Positions 48,799-57,351 of a DNA stretch of 64,000 bases are shown one piece after another; within the stretch, counting starts at the first letter, position 1; each line of letters begins with the position of its first letter. A program made the translations under genes and the position numbers. A model generated the notes under the pieces. That model worked only from the letters and a program-made list of their open reading frames with translations. It had not been told where the DNA came from and did no database searches. Source of the stretch: Tomitella cavernea (GTDB lineage: Bacteria; Actinomycetota; Actinomycetes; Mycobacteriales; Mycobacteriaceae); assembly GCF_016599145.1 (NCBI RefSeq), contig NZ_JAENKO010000007.1, positions 1 to 64,000 on the forward strand, written 5' to 3'.

Positions 48799-49044
48799 TC
48801 AGCCCCGAGAACGACGGCGCACAGCGTGGGCGATGCGCAGGGGGAACATCCCGAGCAGCGGGGCGCGCCGGCCGAGATCGGCCGAGTCCTCCCGGTCGAA
48901 CGCGGTGGCGTAGGCCAGTGCGTGCTCTTCCGTGTCGTACATCTTCGACCCGCCCGGCCGTCCGCATCGCCCGCAGTCCCATGCCATGACCCGGCCCTGC
49001 ACGGAGAACCGGTAACGGTGGCCGAAGACGTGGCAGGCGATCAT
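48799..49044 (-). CDS. DUF1660-like small zinc-binding protein
   Basis: An 81-residue protein with a CHVFGH start, WDCGRCGRPGG (paired cysteines, probably zinc), and a conserved-looking AYATAFDREDSADLGRRAP segment. The closest pattern I know is the DUF1660-like small proteins of mycobacteria. The ATG at 49044 is chosen by homologue length; earlier ATGs at 49107 and 49083 lack ribosome sites. A weak promoter-like GGTT-N16-GGGAAG lies directly upstream on the same strand. It is divergent from the MFS gene. Confidence 0.68.
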   Translation of the reverse strand: MIACHVFGHRYRFSVQGRVMAWDCGRCGRPGGSKMYDTEEHALAYATAFDREDSADLGRRAPLLGMFPLRIAHAVRRRSRG

Positions 49045-49113
49045 GCGCGTAGTCTTCCCGTTCCGGCCGCCGTCCAACCGCATCATGGGCAATCGCATTA
49101 ACGGCATTGAATC

Positions 49114-49119
49114 GGGTAT
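49114..49119 (+). promoter_or_regulatory. GGGTAT -10-like element before the MFS gene
   Basis: A perfect SigF-type -10 hexamer nine bases before the ATG. No GTTT at 15-17 bases upstream (GCATT at best), so support is weak. Confidence 0.35.
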
Positions 49120-49128
49120 CCGCGACTC

Positions 49129-50973
49129 ATGAGCTCCACCATTCAGACCGGAACCATCGAAACCGCCGTGCCCGGCCGACTCGACCGGCTTCCCTGGTCC
49201 CGCTTCCACTACCGGGTGCTGCTCGGTCTGGGAACTGTGTGGATCCTCGACGGGCTCGAGGTGACGATGGTCGGTTCGGTGGCGTCGAGGCTGACCGAAT
49301 CGGGCAGTGGGCTCCACCTGAATGCCGGTCAGATCGGTCTCGCCGCGGCGATCTATGTGGTCGGCGCGTGCGTGGGCGCGTTATTCTTCGGTCATCTCAC
49401 CGACCGGTTCGGCCGCAAAAAACTGTTCATGATCACTTTGGCCGTCTACATCGTCGCCACAGTGCTCACCGCGATCTCCTTCGCGCCGTGGTGGTTCTAC
49501 CTTGCCCGTTTCTTCACCGGCTCGGGGATCGGCGGCGAGTACGCGGCCATCAACTCCGCCATCGACGAGCTCATCCCGGCGCGCGTGCGCGGACGGGTGG
49601 ACCTGCTCATCAACGGAACATACTGGCTGGGGGCCGCGGGCGGGGCGGCGCTGGCGATCGTGTTCCTCAACAAGGACCTGTTGCCGGCGGATGTCGGTTG
49701 GCGTCTGGCATTCGCGGTGGGCGCGGTGCTGGGGTTGACGATCATGCTGGTGCGACGGCATGTGCCGGAGAGTCCGCGTTGGCTGTTCATCCACGGCGAC
49801 CAGGACGAGGCCGAACGGATAGTCGGCGACATCGAGAGCGACATCATCGAGCAGACCGGCGAGCAACTCGACGAGGTGCACGAGTCGATCACCGTGCGTC
49901 AGCGCAAGGCGATACCGTTCCGCACGATCGCGCACACCGCGTTCTCGCTCTACCCGCGTCGCGCGGTGCTGGGCACCGCGCTGTTCGTGGGGCAGGCGTT
50001 CATCTACAACGGCATCACGTTCAATCTCGGCACGCTGTTCACGACGTTCTTCGATGTCACGTCCAGCTTCGTGCCGGTGTTCATCATCATTTATGCGGTG
50101 GGCAACTTCCTGGGGCCGGTCCTGCTGGGGCGGCTGTTCGACACCATCGGCCGAAAGCAGATGATCACGGCTACCTATCTGGGCTCGGCACTGATGACGG
50201 TGCCGCTGGCCGTCCTCTTCCTTACAGACGCCGTCGGCCCGTGGGGATTCCTCGCCCTGGTCGTCGCCACTTTCTTCCTCGCCTCGGCGGGAGCGAGTGC
50301 GGCATACCTGACGGTGAGTGAGGTGTTCCCGATGGAGACGCGCGCGATGGCGATCGCGTTCTTCTATGCGCTCGGCACCGCAATCGGCGGTGTTACGGGT
50401 CCGTTGCTGTTCGGCTCCCTGATAGGTACCGGCGAGCGCAGTATGGTGACCGTCGCATTTCTGATAGGCGCCGGAGTGATGGCGATCGGGGGAATAGCGG
50501 AGATCTTCCTCGGCGTGCGCGCGGAGCAGGCGTCGCTGGAGAACATCGCCCGCCCGCTGACCGCGCAGGAGACCGGCGGCGAAGCGGAGGCGGGAGGCGA
50601 AGACGCGGGCGCGGCCGGGCCGGAGGCAAGGCGCCGACCGGAGGCAGGCGGCGGAGAGCGCGACGCGCAAGGACACGGCCGCCCGCAACGCATCGGTCAA
50701 CGACTCCGTCTCGGTCCCGGCACACTGCTGTCGCAGGCCAGGATGTCCGGCCTCGACGTCTCCGAGCTGTCCACCGACGACGATCTGCTCGATAAGGAGG
50801 TCGCCGCCATCGCGGCGGCCCTGACAGACCACGGCCCCCTGACCCGCGATGAACTCGCACGCCGGATCAACGCGCGCTATTGGGGTCCGGGAAGGTTCGC
50901 TGCCGCCCTGCGGACCGCGATGCAGCGCGGCGCGGCCCGCAGGGCGGGCCCCCGCCGGTATGCCGCACCGTAG
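49129..50973 (+). CDS. MFS sugar/metabolite transporter with extra C-terminal winged-helix-like domain
   Basis: A 614-residue protein. Residues about 25-465 are a twelve-helix major facilitator of the sugar/inorganic-anion porter type (GHLTDRFGRKK after helix 2, PESPRWL in the loop after helix 6). Residues 470-530 are an Ala/Gly/Arg-rich linker. Residues about 545-614 look like a winged-helix module (AAIAAALTDHGPLTRDELARRI, GRFAAALRTAMQRGAARR). A DNA-binding-like module on a transporter is odd and could act as a regulatory or protein-interaction domain. GGGTAT at 49114-49119 lies nine bases before the ATG, suggesting a nearly leaderless transcript, but its -35 is poor. Confidence 0.8.
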   Translation: MSSTIQTGTIETAVPGRLDRLPWSRFHYRVLLGLGTVWILDGLEVTMVGSVASRLTESGSGLHLNAGQIGLAAAIYVVGACVGALFFGHLTDRFGRKKLFMITLAVYIVATVLTAISFAPWWFYLARFFTGSGIGGEYAAINSAIDELIPARVRGRVDLLINGTYWLGAAGGAALAIVFLNKDLLPADVGWRLAFAVGAVLGLTIMLVRRHVPESPRWLFIHGDQDEAERIVGDIESDIIEQTGEQLDEVHESITVRQRKAIPFRTIAHTAFSLYPRRAVLGTALFVGQAFIYNGITFNLGTLFTTFFDVTSSFVPVFIIIYAVGNFLGPVLLGRLFDTIGRKQMITATYLGSALMTVPLAVLFLTDAVGPWGFLALVVATFFLASAGASAAYLTVSEVFPMETRAMAIAFFYALGTAIGGVTGPLLFGSLIGTGERSMVTVAFLIGAGVMAIGGIAEIFLGVRAEQASLENIARPLTAQETGGEAEAGGEDAGAAGPEARRRPEAGGGERDAQGHGRPQRIGQRLRLGPGTLLSQARMSGLDVSELSTDDDLLDKEVAAIAAALTDHGPLTRDELARRINARYWGPGRFAAALRTAMQRGAARRAGPRRYAAP

Positions 50974-50999
50974 ACTCCCCCTCCCGCCGGGCGGCGCGC

Positions 51000-51024
51000 G
51001 TTTCACCGTCCGCCTCACGGGTAG
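51000..51024 (+). promoter_or_regulatory. SigF-type promoter for the GH15 gene
   Basis: GTTT (51000-51003), 15-base spacer, GGGTAG (51019-51024). The coding start is about 60 bases downstream. Confidence 0.85.
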
Positions 51025-51083
51025 CCGTGTGTTGTGGCAGCTCCCTGCCCCGCCCGGCCTCAGCAGAATCAGGAATGCATCGG

Positions 51084-52865
51084 ATGCACCGAACGGACCG
51101 CCCTCACTCGCCTCCCCCGCAGCACGTCCTGCGGGACTACGCGCTGCTGGCGGACGGCGAACGCGGGCTCCTGGTGGGCCCGCACGGGGACGTCGCGTGG
51201 ATGTGCTTTCCCTCGTGGCACAGCGATGCGGTCTTCGCGTCGCTGATCGGCGGCGACAGCCATTACACGGTGCAGCCGTCCGGCCGGTACGTGTGGGGCG
51301 GGTACTACGAGGACGTGGGGCTGATCTGGCGGGCGCGCTGGATCACGGACGAGGGCATCACCGAATGCCGTGAGGCGCTGGCGTTCCCGGGAGGTCGGCG
51401 CCACGCTGTGCTGCTGCGGCGGGTGATCGCGGTCGAGGGGACCTCACATGTCGACGTCACACTCTCGCCGGGCGCCCGGTTCGACCGTGACCGGATGACC
51501 GAACCGCGTCGGCACGCGGCGTCCGGAGACTGGCACGCCCGGGCGGGCGACATCCTGCTGCGATTCCGGGGCGCGCCGGAGGCCGTGGTGGCGCAGGGCG
51601 GTACGGGCACCGAACTGCACATGGCGTTGACCGTGCCGCCGGGCTTCTACCACGACCTCGTGTTCGAGCTTTCAGAGGCGCCTCTGGACCCTCCGCCGGC
51701 GGCGGATCTGCCCGGCGAGGCCGACGCGATGTGGGAAGCCACCGAAAGCGCTTGGCTATCCGCGGTGCCGCGGTTCGAATCGACGCTCGCCCCCCGCGAC
51801 AGCAGGCAAGCATATGCGGTGTTGCGCGGCGTGACCTCGTCGAGCGGTGGGATGGTGGCCGCCTCCACCACCGGGCTGCCCGAGCGAGCGGACAAGGGGC
51901 GCAACTTCGACTACCGCTACGTGTGGGTGCGTGACCAGTGCTACGCCGGCCAGGCGGTGGCGGTCGCGGGCGCGTACCCGCTGCTCGACGACGCCGCGGA
52001 CTTCATCTCCGCGCGGCTGCTGGAGGACGGGCGGAACCTCATGCCCGCGTACACGGTCGGCGGAGGGCCGGTGCCGCCCGAGCAGACCCTCAGTCTCCCC
52101 GGGTATCCCGGCGGCAACGGCATCGTCGGCAACCACGTGCGGTCGCAGTTCCAGCTGGATGCGTTCGGCGAGTCGCTGTTGCTGCTGGCGGCGGCGGCGC
52201 GTCATGGTCATATCGACAAGGACCGGTACCGCGCCGCCGCAATCGCCGCCGACGCGATCGCGCAATGCTGGCAGAAGCCCGACGCCGGCGTGTGGGAACT
52301 CGGCGACAGCCGGTGGACGCAATCGAGACTGGTGTGCGCCGCCGGGCTGCGGGCCATGGCCGGCACCGCCGCGAGTACGGGCGACGCCGCCGAGTGGAGC
52401 GCGTTGGCCGATGCGATCGTCGCGAATGCGGCACGGGACAGCCTGCATCCCACGGGGCGCTGGCAGCGAGCGCCCGAGGACGACCGGGTGGATGCGGCGC
52501 TGTTGCTCGCGTCTCTGCGTGGCGCGGTCCCCGCATACGACCCGAGAAGCCGGGCCACGGTGGACTCCGTGCGGGACGAGCTGACGCAGGAGGGCTTCGT
52601 CTACCGCTTCCGCCACGACGAGCGTCCGCTCGGTACCACCGAAGGGGCGTTCCTGCTGTGCGGGTTCTGGATGGCTTTGGCCGAGCATCAGCAAGGACAC
52701 GAAGCGGCTGCGTTGCGCTGGTTCGAGCGCAATCGGGCGGCCGCCGGCACCACCGGGCTGTTCTCCGAAGAGTACGACGTGGACCAGCACCAACTCCGTG
52801 GCAACCTGCCGCAGGCGTTCGTGCATGCACTGCTTCTCGAGACGTCGTCCACCCTCAGCGGGTGA
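51084..52865 (+). CDS. Glycoside hydrolase family 15 protein (glucoamylase/trehalase type)
   Basis: A 593-residue protein with the two-domain GH15 layout: an N-terminal beta-sandwich (about 10-220, LRDYALLADGERGLLVGPHGDVAWMCFP-like opening) and an (alpha/alpha)6 barrel. Substrate-binding RYVWVRDQC, the first catalytic glutamate in TTEGAFLLC and the second in LFSEEYD are intact. The mycobacterial trehalase belongs to this family, so trehalose is a plausible substrate, which would fit osmotic stress; glucoamylase or glucan hydrolase activity is possible. No signal peptide. ATG 51075 and ATG 51084 are both possible; AGGA is better spaced for 51084. The frame is open further upstream but would cross the promoter. 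Confidence 0.85.
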   Translation: MHRTDRPHSPPPQHVLRDYALLADGERGLLVGPHGDVAWMCFPSWHSDAVFASLIGGDSHYTVQPSGRYVWGGYYEDVGLIWRARWITDEGITECREALAFPGGRRHAVLLRRVIAVEGTSHVDVTLSPGARFDRDRMTEPRRHAASGDWHARAGDILLRFRGAPEAVVAQGGTGTELHMALTVPPGFYHDLVFELSEAPLDPPPAADLPGEADAMWEATESAWLSAVPRFESTLAPRDSRQAYAVLRGVTSSSGGMVAASTTGLPERADKGRNFDYRYVWVRDQCYAGQAVAVAGAYPLLDDAADFISARLLEDGRNLMPAYTVGGGPVPPEQTLSLPGYPGGNGIVGNHVRSQFQLDAFGESLLLLAAAARHGHIDKDRYRAAAIAADAIAQCWQKPDAGVWELGDSRWTQSRLVCAAGLRAMAGTAASTGDAAEWSALADAIVANAARDSLHPTGRWQRAPEDDRVDAALLLASLRGAVPAYDPRSRATVDSVRDELTQEGFVYRFRHDERPLGTTEGAFLLCGFWMALAEHQQGHEAAALRWFERNRAAAGTTGLFSEEYDVDQHQLRGNLPQAFVHALLLETSSTLSG

Positions 52866-52925
52866 ACGCTCCCATGCTCGGCGCGTAGCGGATCCTTTGC
52901 AGTTCAGGCTGGGGCGGGCAGCCGG

Positions 52926-53975
52926 TCACGGAAGAGCCGTGGTCTTCTTGCACGCGATGCCGGTTGCGGCCAGAGTGCCGGCGGCTGCGGCCAGAGTGCC
53001 GGCAGCGCTGACGATTGTGCGACGGTGCATGGACAGCCATAGTTGCGGATCGCGCGCGTGCGCCGTGGAATCGAACGGCCCATGTGCGCCGCGGTCGTGT
53101 TCCTCGTCGCGGGCGACGGAGGTGTTGGCGCCCCATCGGGGCAGTCGCTCGTCGGTCTGCTGGCCGGACACTCCCGTTCTGGCCAGATAGCGGTCCACGA
53201 GTGCGGGGGCGAACCGCTCGCCCAGAATCGTGTAGACGGTCGAGAGTCCCACCCACATGTTGCGGCGTGGATGTTCGGCGAGGAACACGATGGCGCGGGC
53301 CGGCAACTCCGGCTGGAATACGGGCGCCACCGGCTGCGGATGCCCCGGCATAGCCGACGCGTTCCAATTGAACTGCGGGGTGTTCAGCCCCGGCAACTGC
53401 ACCATCCGGACCGCTACCCTGCTGCCGGTGGCGAGCAGTTCCGTGCGGACAGACTCGCTGAAGCCCTTGATCGCGTGCTTGGCGCCGCAATAGGCGGACT
53501 GCAAAGGAATCGAACGGTACGCCATGGCCGAGCCGACATTGACGATGACGCCTTCATCGCGCGGGCGCATCACGGACAACGCGGCCAGGGTTCCATAGAC
53601 CTGTCCGTAGTAGGTGACCTCGGTGATGCGCCGGAACAGGTCGGTGGCTGTGTCCCAGCTGAAAGCGAGCGATCCGGTGAAGGCGGCGTTCACCCAGACG
53701 TCGATGTCACCCAGCTGCTCCTCCACGCGCGCCACCGCGCCGTGCACTTGCGTCTCTTCCGCCACGTCCACCTGCAGCGGCAGGGCGACGCGCCCGTGCT
53801 CGCGGACGTCCGCGGCGGCGCCGTCCAGCCCTGCTCTGCCGCGGGCGAGGATCGCCACGTCGTAGCCGTGCTGCGCGAAGCGGCGGACCGTCGCCCTGCC
53901 GACTCCCGCGCTGCCTCCGGTGACCACGGCGACGCCGCGACGACGGCCGGCTGAGTTCTCCACGTTGACAGCCAT
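52926..53975 (-). CDS. Short-chain dehydrogenase/reductase
   Basis: A 349-residue SDR. NAD(P)-binding GGSAGVGRA near residue 20, the NVGSAMAY serine region and YCGAKHAIKG active-site YxxxK are intact. After the SDR core (about 1-260) comes a polar tail and a C-terminal Ala/Thr-rich hydrophobic stretch that contains the twice-repeated AAGTLAA, perhaps a membrane association element. Substrate unknown. It starts six bases after the DUF7218 gene and shares its SigF-type promoter. Confidence 0.85.
   Translation of the reverse strand: MAVNVENSAGRRRGVAVVTGGSAGVGRATVRRFAQHGYDVAILARGRAGLDGAAADVREHGRVALPLQVDVAEETQVHGAVARVEEQLGDIDVWVNAAFTGSLAFSWDTATDLFRRITEVTYYGQVYGTLAALSVMRPRDEGVIVNVGSAMAYRSIPLQSAYCGAKHAIKGFSESVRTELLATGSRVAVRMVQLPGLNTPQFNWNASAMPGHPQPVAPVFQPELPARAIVFLAEHPRRNMWVGLSTVYTILGERFAPALVDRYLARTGVSGQQTDERLPRWGANTSVARDEEHDRGAHGPFDSTAHARDPQLWLSMHRRTIVSAAGTLAAAAGTLAATGIACKKTTALP
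52965..53003. repeat. 18-bp direct repeat, 21-bp period, in the SDR tail
   Basis: TGCGGCCAGAGTGCCGGC at 52965-52982 and again at 52986-53003. It is an in-frame duplication encoding the repeated AAGTLAA segment. Confidence 0.85.
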
Positions 53976-53981
53976 CAGATG

Positions 53982-54263
53982 TCAGTGGTTGCGCAGCATG
54001 TCGATCAGCTCGGACTTGCGCTTGTCGGAGTAGCCGCTGATCCCGAGCTCCTTGGCGCGTTTCTGCAGTTCGTCGACCGTCCAGTCGTCGTACGACGGTG
54101 ATTTCCCGCCGCGCTCCCCCACCTTGGACCGTCCGCTGTGCGCTGCGGCGTTCGAGATGCGGGCGGCCTTCTCCTTCGACTGGCCCTTGTCGCGCAGGTC
54201 CTCGTACAGATGGGGGTCCTTGAGTCCTCGCGACTGCGCCTGCGACTTGCCCTTCGACGGCAT
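53982..54263 (-). CDS. DUF7218 protein with SAP/Rho-N-like C-terminus
   Basis: A 93-residue basic protein. The first half is polar with KEKAARISNAAAHSGRSK; the C-terminal 35 residues (TVDELQKRAKELGIS, KRKSELIDML) are a Rho-N/SAP-like helix pair that often binds nucleic acid. Such small proteins are common in actinobacterial stress loci, including beside Ku-type repair genes. Function unproven. First gene of the SigF-driven DUF7218-SDR operon. Confidence 0.82.
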   Translation of the reverse strand: MPSKGKSQAQSRGLKDPHLYEDLRDKGQSKEKAARISNAAAHSGRSKVGERGGKSPSYDDWTVDELQKRAKELGISGYSDKRKSELIDMLRNH

Positions 54264-54304
54264 GACGGTTCCCTTCGCGTCGATGACCGGGTTGTCATCG
54301 GGGC

Positions 54305-54330
54305 GTACCCGTCGCCGCTTGAGTCAAACC
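54305..54330 (-). promoter_or_regulatory. SigF-type promoter for DUF7218-SDR
   Basis: Minus strand GGTTT (54326-54330), 15-base spacer, GGGTAC (54305-54310). Exact GGTTT-N15-GGGTAY form, about 42 bases before the ATG. Confidence 0.88.
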
Positions 54331-54346
54331 GCGTGCGGCCGGTTCC

Positions 54347-54371
54347 GGTTGAGGGCCGCCGCGCCGGGTAA
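54347..54371 (+). promoter_or_regulatory. Candidate SigF-type promoter for the alcohol dehydrogenase remnant
   Basis: GGTT (54347-54350), 15-base spacer, GGGTAA (54366-54371). One -35 mismatch. Confidence 0.45.
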
Positions 54372-54411
54372 TCGCTACCCGACCGGACATCGAAGCGGCC
54401 GAGGAGGCGTG

Positions 54412-55366
54412 ATGAAGGCGGTGACCTGGTAAGGCCGGCGCAAGGTGAGCGTGGAGGAGGTGCCCGACCCGGTGCTCCGGCACCCCACCGACGCGGTGAT
54501 CGAGGTCAGCACCACGAACATCTGCGGTTCGGACCTGCATCTGTGCGAGGTGCTCGGAGCGTTCATGGACGCCGGGGACGTGCTGGGACATGAGCCGATG
54601 GGCCGCGTCGTCGAGGTCGGCGACCGGGTGGTGATCCCGTTCCAGATCTCCTGCGGCCACTGCTACATGTGCGGGCAGGGCCTGCAAACCCAGTGCGAGA
54701 CCACTCAGGTGCGCGAGCAGGGCATGGGCGCGGCGCTGTGTACCTCTCCGACGTGCTGCCCACCGCCTGGCAGGCGGTGGAGTACTCGGGGGTCCCGGAC
54801 GCCGGCAGCGTCGTGGTACTGGGGCTCGGGCCTATCGGCGACATGTGCGCGGTATCGACACGATCGATCTGCGGGCGGGCACCGACGTCGGTGAGGTCGT
54901 CCGCGACCTCACGAACGGGCGCGGAGCGGATTCGGTGATCGACGCGGTGGGAATGGAGGCGCACGGGTCCCCCGTCGCCCGGCTCGGCCAGAAGGCGGTG
55001 TCTTATCTGCCGGATGCGGTGGCGGGGCCGGTGATGAGCAAGTTCGGCACCGACCGGCTGGCCGCGTTCTACATGGCGATCGACGTCGTGCGTCGCGGCG
55101 GCACCATCTCGTTGATCGGCGTTTACGGCGGTGCCGCGGATCCGCTGCCTATTCTCACCCTGTTCGACAAGCAGATTCAGGTGCGAATGGGACAGGCCAA
55201 CGTCAAGCATTGGGTCGACGCGATCATGCCGTTGCCCACCGACGAGGACCCGCTCGGTGTCGATGGCTTCGCCACGCACAGGTTGCCGCGGGCCGAGGCG
55301 CCGCACGCCTACGAAGTCTTCCAACGCAAGGAGGACGGCGCGGTCAAGGTGCTGCTCACGCCGTAG
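54412..55366 (+). pseudogene. Zinc-dependent alcohol dehydrogenase, disrupted
   Basis: Clear remains of a glutathione-independent formaldehyde/threonine-dehydrogenase-like zinc ADH. The ATG at 54412 (after GAGGAGG) begins MKAVTW and then meets TAA at codon 7, after which the same frame goes on with GRRKVSVEEVPDP, the catalytic-zinc segment ICGSDLH and GHEPMG. Near 54735 the frame changes while a block that normally joins the CETTQVRE region to YLSDVLPTAWQAVEY is missing; near 54850 it changes again and part of the Rossmann domain after GLGPIGDMC is missing. The last 170 codons (54850-55366, GIDTIDLRA to KVLLTP) are well preserved. Loss of function is certain for the full enzyme. It converges with the FUSC gene with an 11-base overlap. 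Confidence 0.85.
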
Positions 55367-56537
55367 AGTCCGACCGGTGCGTGAGAGCCGTGCACACGCG
55401 CACTGCTTGCCGTACCGCGGGAAGCGCGGACATCGACATTTCCGGCGTACTCCCGGCCTCGTGTTCGCTGTCGACGGAAGCCCCGCCGCGGTCGACGCCG
55501 GAGCCGTCGCCGCGCAGCCTTTCGACAGCGTCGACGCATTCGTCGAGGACGTGCGCGATCTGCTCCCGGTCATGCTCTCCGAGACCGTCGGTGCGCGACA
55601 CGGCCAGCAACGGCTCGTCGCCATCGGAGTTCTCCGGCAGCGACTCGATCAGTTCACGTAGCCGGGGCAGCGCGCGATACAAGGACCCTGAGACGTTGCG
55701 GGCTTCGACGATCACCTTGGAGGAACGGCTCACAGAGGGCCGCAGGTTGAGCCAGACGCTTTCGCCGGCGGCGTCGGTCTGCCCCCGCAGTTCGGCGAGA
55801 TCGTCGAGCAGGCGATCGAGTTGCGCCTCCCAAGACCCTTCGGACGCCTCACCCCCGGGATCGCGGACATGCCGAGCCATGTCCGCGAGCAGCTCGCGAA
55901 GGCGCGCGAGGATGCTCTGCGTCTGCTGTCTCGAGGCGGCGACGTAGGTCGGCGGGAGCAGCAACGCGTTCACAGCCAGACCCACACCCGCGCCGAGAAG
56001 AATAAGCAGAACCCGGGACAGCAACGCTCCGGGATCGTGGGCGGTGCCGTAGGTCACCATCAGCAGCGCGGTGACTCCCACCCAGAAGCCGCTGGCACCG
56101 AACGCGCGGTGCCTGCCGATGGCGAACCCCACCAGCACCACCACGCCGACGGCGGCGGTCATGGCGCCCATCAAGGCCGAGCCCGCCATCGCCAGGAGGA
56201 CGCCGACGGTCACCGCCAGAATCTGCTGGAGTGCGTCGCGCAACGACCGGAGAACAGTCGTGTCGACCATGAACACCGCGGTGTACGGGGCCAGGAACGC
56301 GGAATTGAACTGCAGGAGCCGATCAGCGATCAGCCATGCGATCATCGCGGCGATCGCAGTCTTCACCAGCTGGAACGCCACGGTGCGCTCGCTTCCGCGC
56401 ACGCGGAAAAGACGCTGGACCCACCATGCGGTCTCTTTGCCCCGGAGCATGCCCCATTGCCGGACGGCTGCGGGAGCCTCCCGGAGAACGCGGGCCACGT
56501 CGGAGCTCAGCGGCGTGCGTGGACGGTTTGTCGGCAT
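55356..56537 (-). CDS. FUSC-family membrane protein (aromatic acid exporter-like)
   Basis: A 393-residue protein. Residues about 55-205 hold five or six transmembrane helices of the FUSC/ArAE type (LVKTAIAAMIAWLIADRL, FLAPYTAVFMVDTTV, ALLMVTYGTAHDP), and the C-terminal 180 residues are a cytoplasmic helical domain. Family members are thought to export aromatic acids or other small stress metabolites. It is a half-size member (one membrane half), so it probably works as a dimer. A GTGT-N15-GGGTAT promoter-like sequence precedes it. Confidence 0.8.
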   Translation of the reverse strand: MPTNRPRTPLSSDVARVLREAPAAVRQWGMLRGKETAWWVQRLFRVRGSERTVAFQLVKTAIAAMIAWLIADRLLQFNSAFLAPYTAVFMVDTTVLRSLRDALQQILAVTVGVLLAMAGSALMGAMTAAVGVVVLVGFAIGRHRAFGASGFWVGVTALLMVTYGTAHDPGALLSRVLLILLGAGVGLAVNALLLPPTYVAASRQQTQSILARLRELLADMARHVRDPGGEASEGSWEAQLDRLLDDLAELRGQTDAAGESVWLNLRPSVSRSSKVIVEARNVSGSLYRALPRLRELIESLPENSDGDEPLLAVSRTDGLGEHDREQIAHVLDECVDAVERLRGDGSGVDRGGASVDSEHEAGSTPEMSMSALPAVRQAVRVCTALTHRSDSTA

Positions 56538-56548
56538 CGCTCACGTGA

Positions 56549-56573
56549 ATACCCAGCAGTGACCGGATCACAC
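56549..56573 (-). promoter_or_regulatory. Candidate SigF-type promoter for the FUSC gene
   Basis: Minus strand GTGT (56570-56573), 15-base spacer, GGGTAT (56549-56554). One -35 mismatch; the -10 box ends eleven bases before the ATG. Confidence 0.55.
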
Positions 56574-56718
56574 GGGCCGTCGGCGGCATTACCCGCGCTT
56601 CTGCCGCCGGGTTTGCCCGCGTGCCTGCCCGGCAATTCAGGCACGGACAGGCCAACGCAGGCAGGGACGGGGCGCCGCTCCTGCAGACGGCAGAGCACTG
56701 GCGGTGAGGAGTACGACG

Positions 56719-57003
56719 ATGGCATCAGAATCGAAGACGACGACGGACCATGAGGAGATCCGGCGCTGGGTGGAATCCCATGAAGGACGTCCGGCGATTG
56801 CCCGCGGCACAGGCGGCGACAACGCCGGCGTTCTCAGCATCGAATTCTCCGGCGTGACGGCAGGCGCCCGGCCGAGCGGACTGGAAATCATCGAGTGGAA
56901 CGAGTGGTTCGACAAGTTCGACGAGGCTGACCTGGCGTTTCTTTACCAGGAGCATCAGTCTGACGGAAGTGACAGCCGGTTCTGCCGGATCATCCGGCGC
57001 TGA
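56719..57003 (+). CDS. Small protein often annotated as 1,4-alpha-glucan-branching-like
   Basis: A 94-residue soluble protein with HEEIRRWVESHEGRPA at the start and an aromatic/acidic core (LEIIEWNEWFDKFDEADLAFLYQ). Close relatives in many bacteria carry the misleading label '1,4-alpha-glucan branching enzyme'; they are far too short for that activity and their function is unknown. They are often found in stress-gene neighbourhoods. The ATG at 56719 has AGGAG seven bases upstream. A GGTTT at 56610-56614 lies 16 bases before GGCAAT, a poor promoter match. Confidence 0.75.
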   Translation: MASESKTTTDHEEIRRWVESHEGRPAIARGTGGDNAGVLSIEFSGVTAGARPSGLEIIEWNEWFDKFDEADLAFLYQEHQSDGSDSRFCRIIRR

Positions 57004-57012
57004 CAGCCGAAA

Positions 57013-57038
57013 GCGGCCCCGACGATCGTCGAGGCCGC
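57013..57038. terminator. Hairpin between convergent genes
   Basis: GCGGCC (57013-57018) pairs with GGCCGC (57033-57038), and the loop contains the self-complementary GACGATCGTC. Probably a two-way transcription stop between the 94-residue protein gene and csbD. Confidence 0.5.
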
Positions 57039-57066
57039 CCCGCAGGTGGAGTCCGGCGCGGGTGGG

Positions 57067-57303
57067 CTACTGGTTCCGCCGCTGCCGTTGCTCATCGGCT
57101 TCGGCCTCCGCCCGCGCCTCTTCGGCCTTGGCCTCCTTCTCGGCGACGTCGCGCTGGTCCTCCGCCTTCTCCTGCTGAGCGCGGCCCTCGCGAGTCATCC
57201 TGTCCTGGCCGGTGAGTGCGCCGGTCGCTTCCTTGACCTTGCCCTTGATCCCCTCGACGGCGCCCTTGACGCCTTCACTGGGGCCGGTCGAACCGTCTGC
57301 CAT
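57067..57303 (-). CDS. CsbD-like stress protein
   Basis: A 78-residue hydrophilic protein. The first 35 residues fit the CsbD family (GVKGAVEGIKGKVKEATGALTG); the rest is a charged Ala/Glu/Arg helix, likely coiled coil. CsbD proteins are general-stress proteins of unknown mechanism, in Bacillus under the stress sigma factor SigB. The ATG at 57303 follows GAGGAGG. A GTTT with a GGTAA-like box (57335-57363 region) lies upstream but is an imperfect promoter match. Confidence 0.8.
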   Translation of the reverse strand: MADGSTGPSEGVKGAVEGIKGKVKEATGALTGQDRMTREGRAQQEKAEDQRDVAEKEAKAEEARAEAEADEQRQRRNQ

Positions 57304-57351
57304 GAGTCCTCCTCGTCGGATCGTCGTGCACGCAGCGGTTACCACCGTGGC

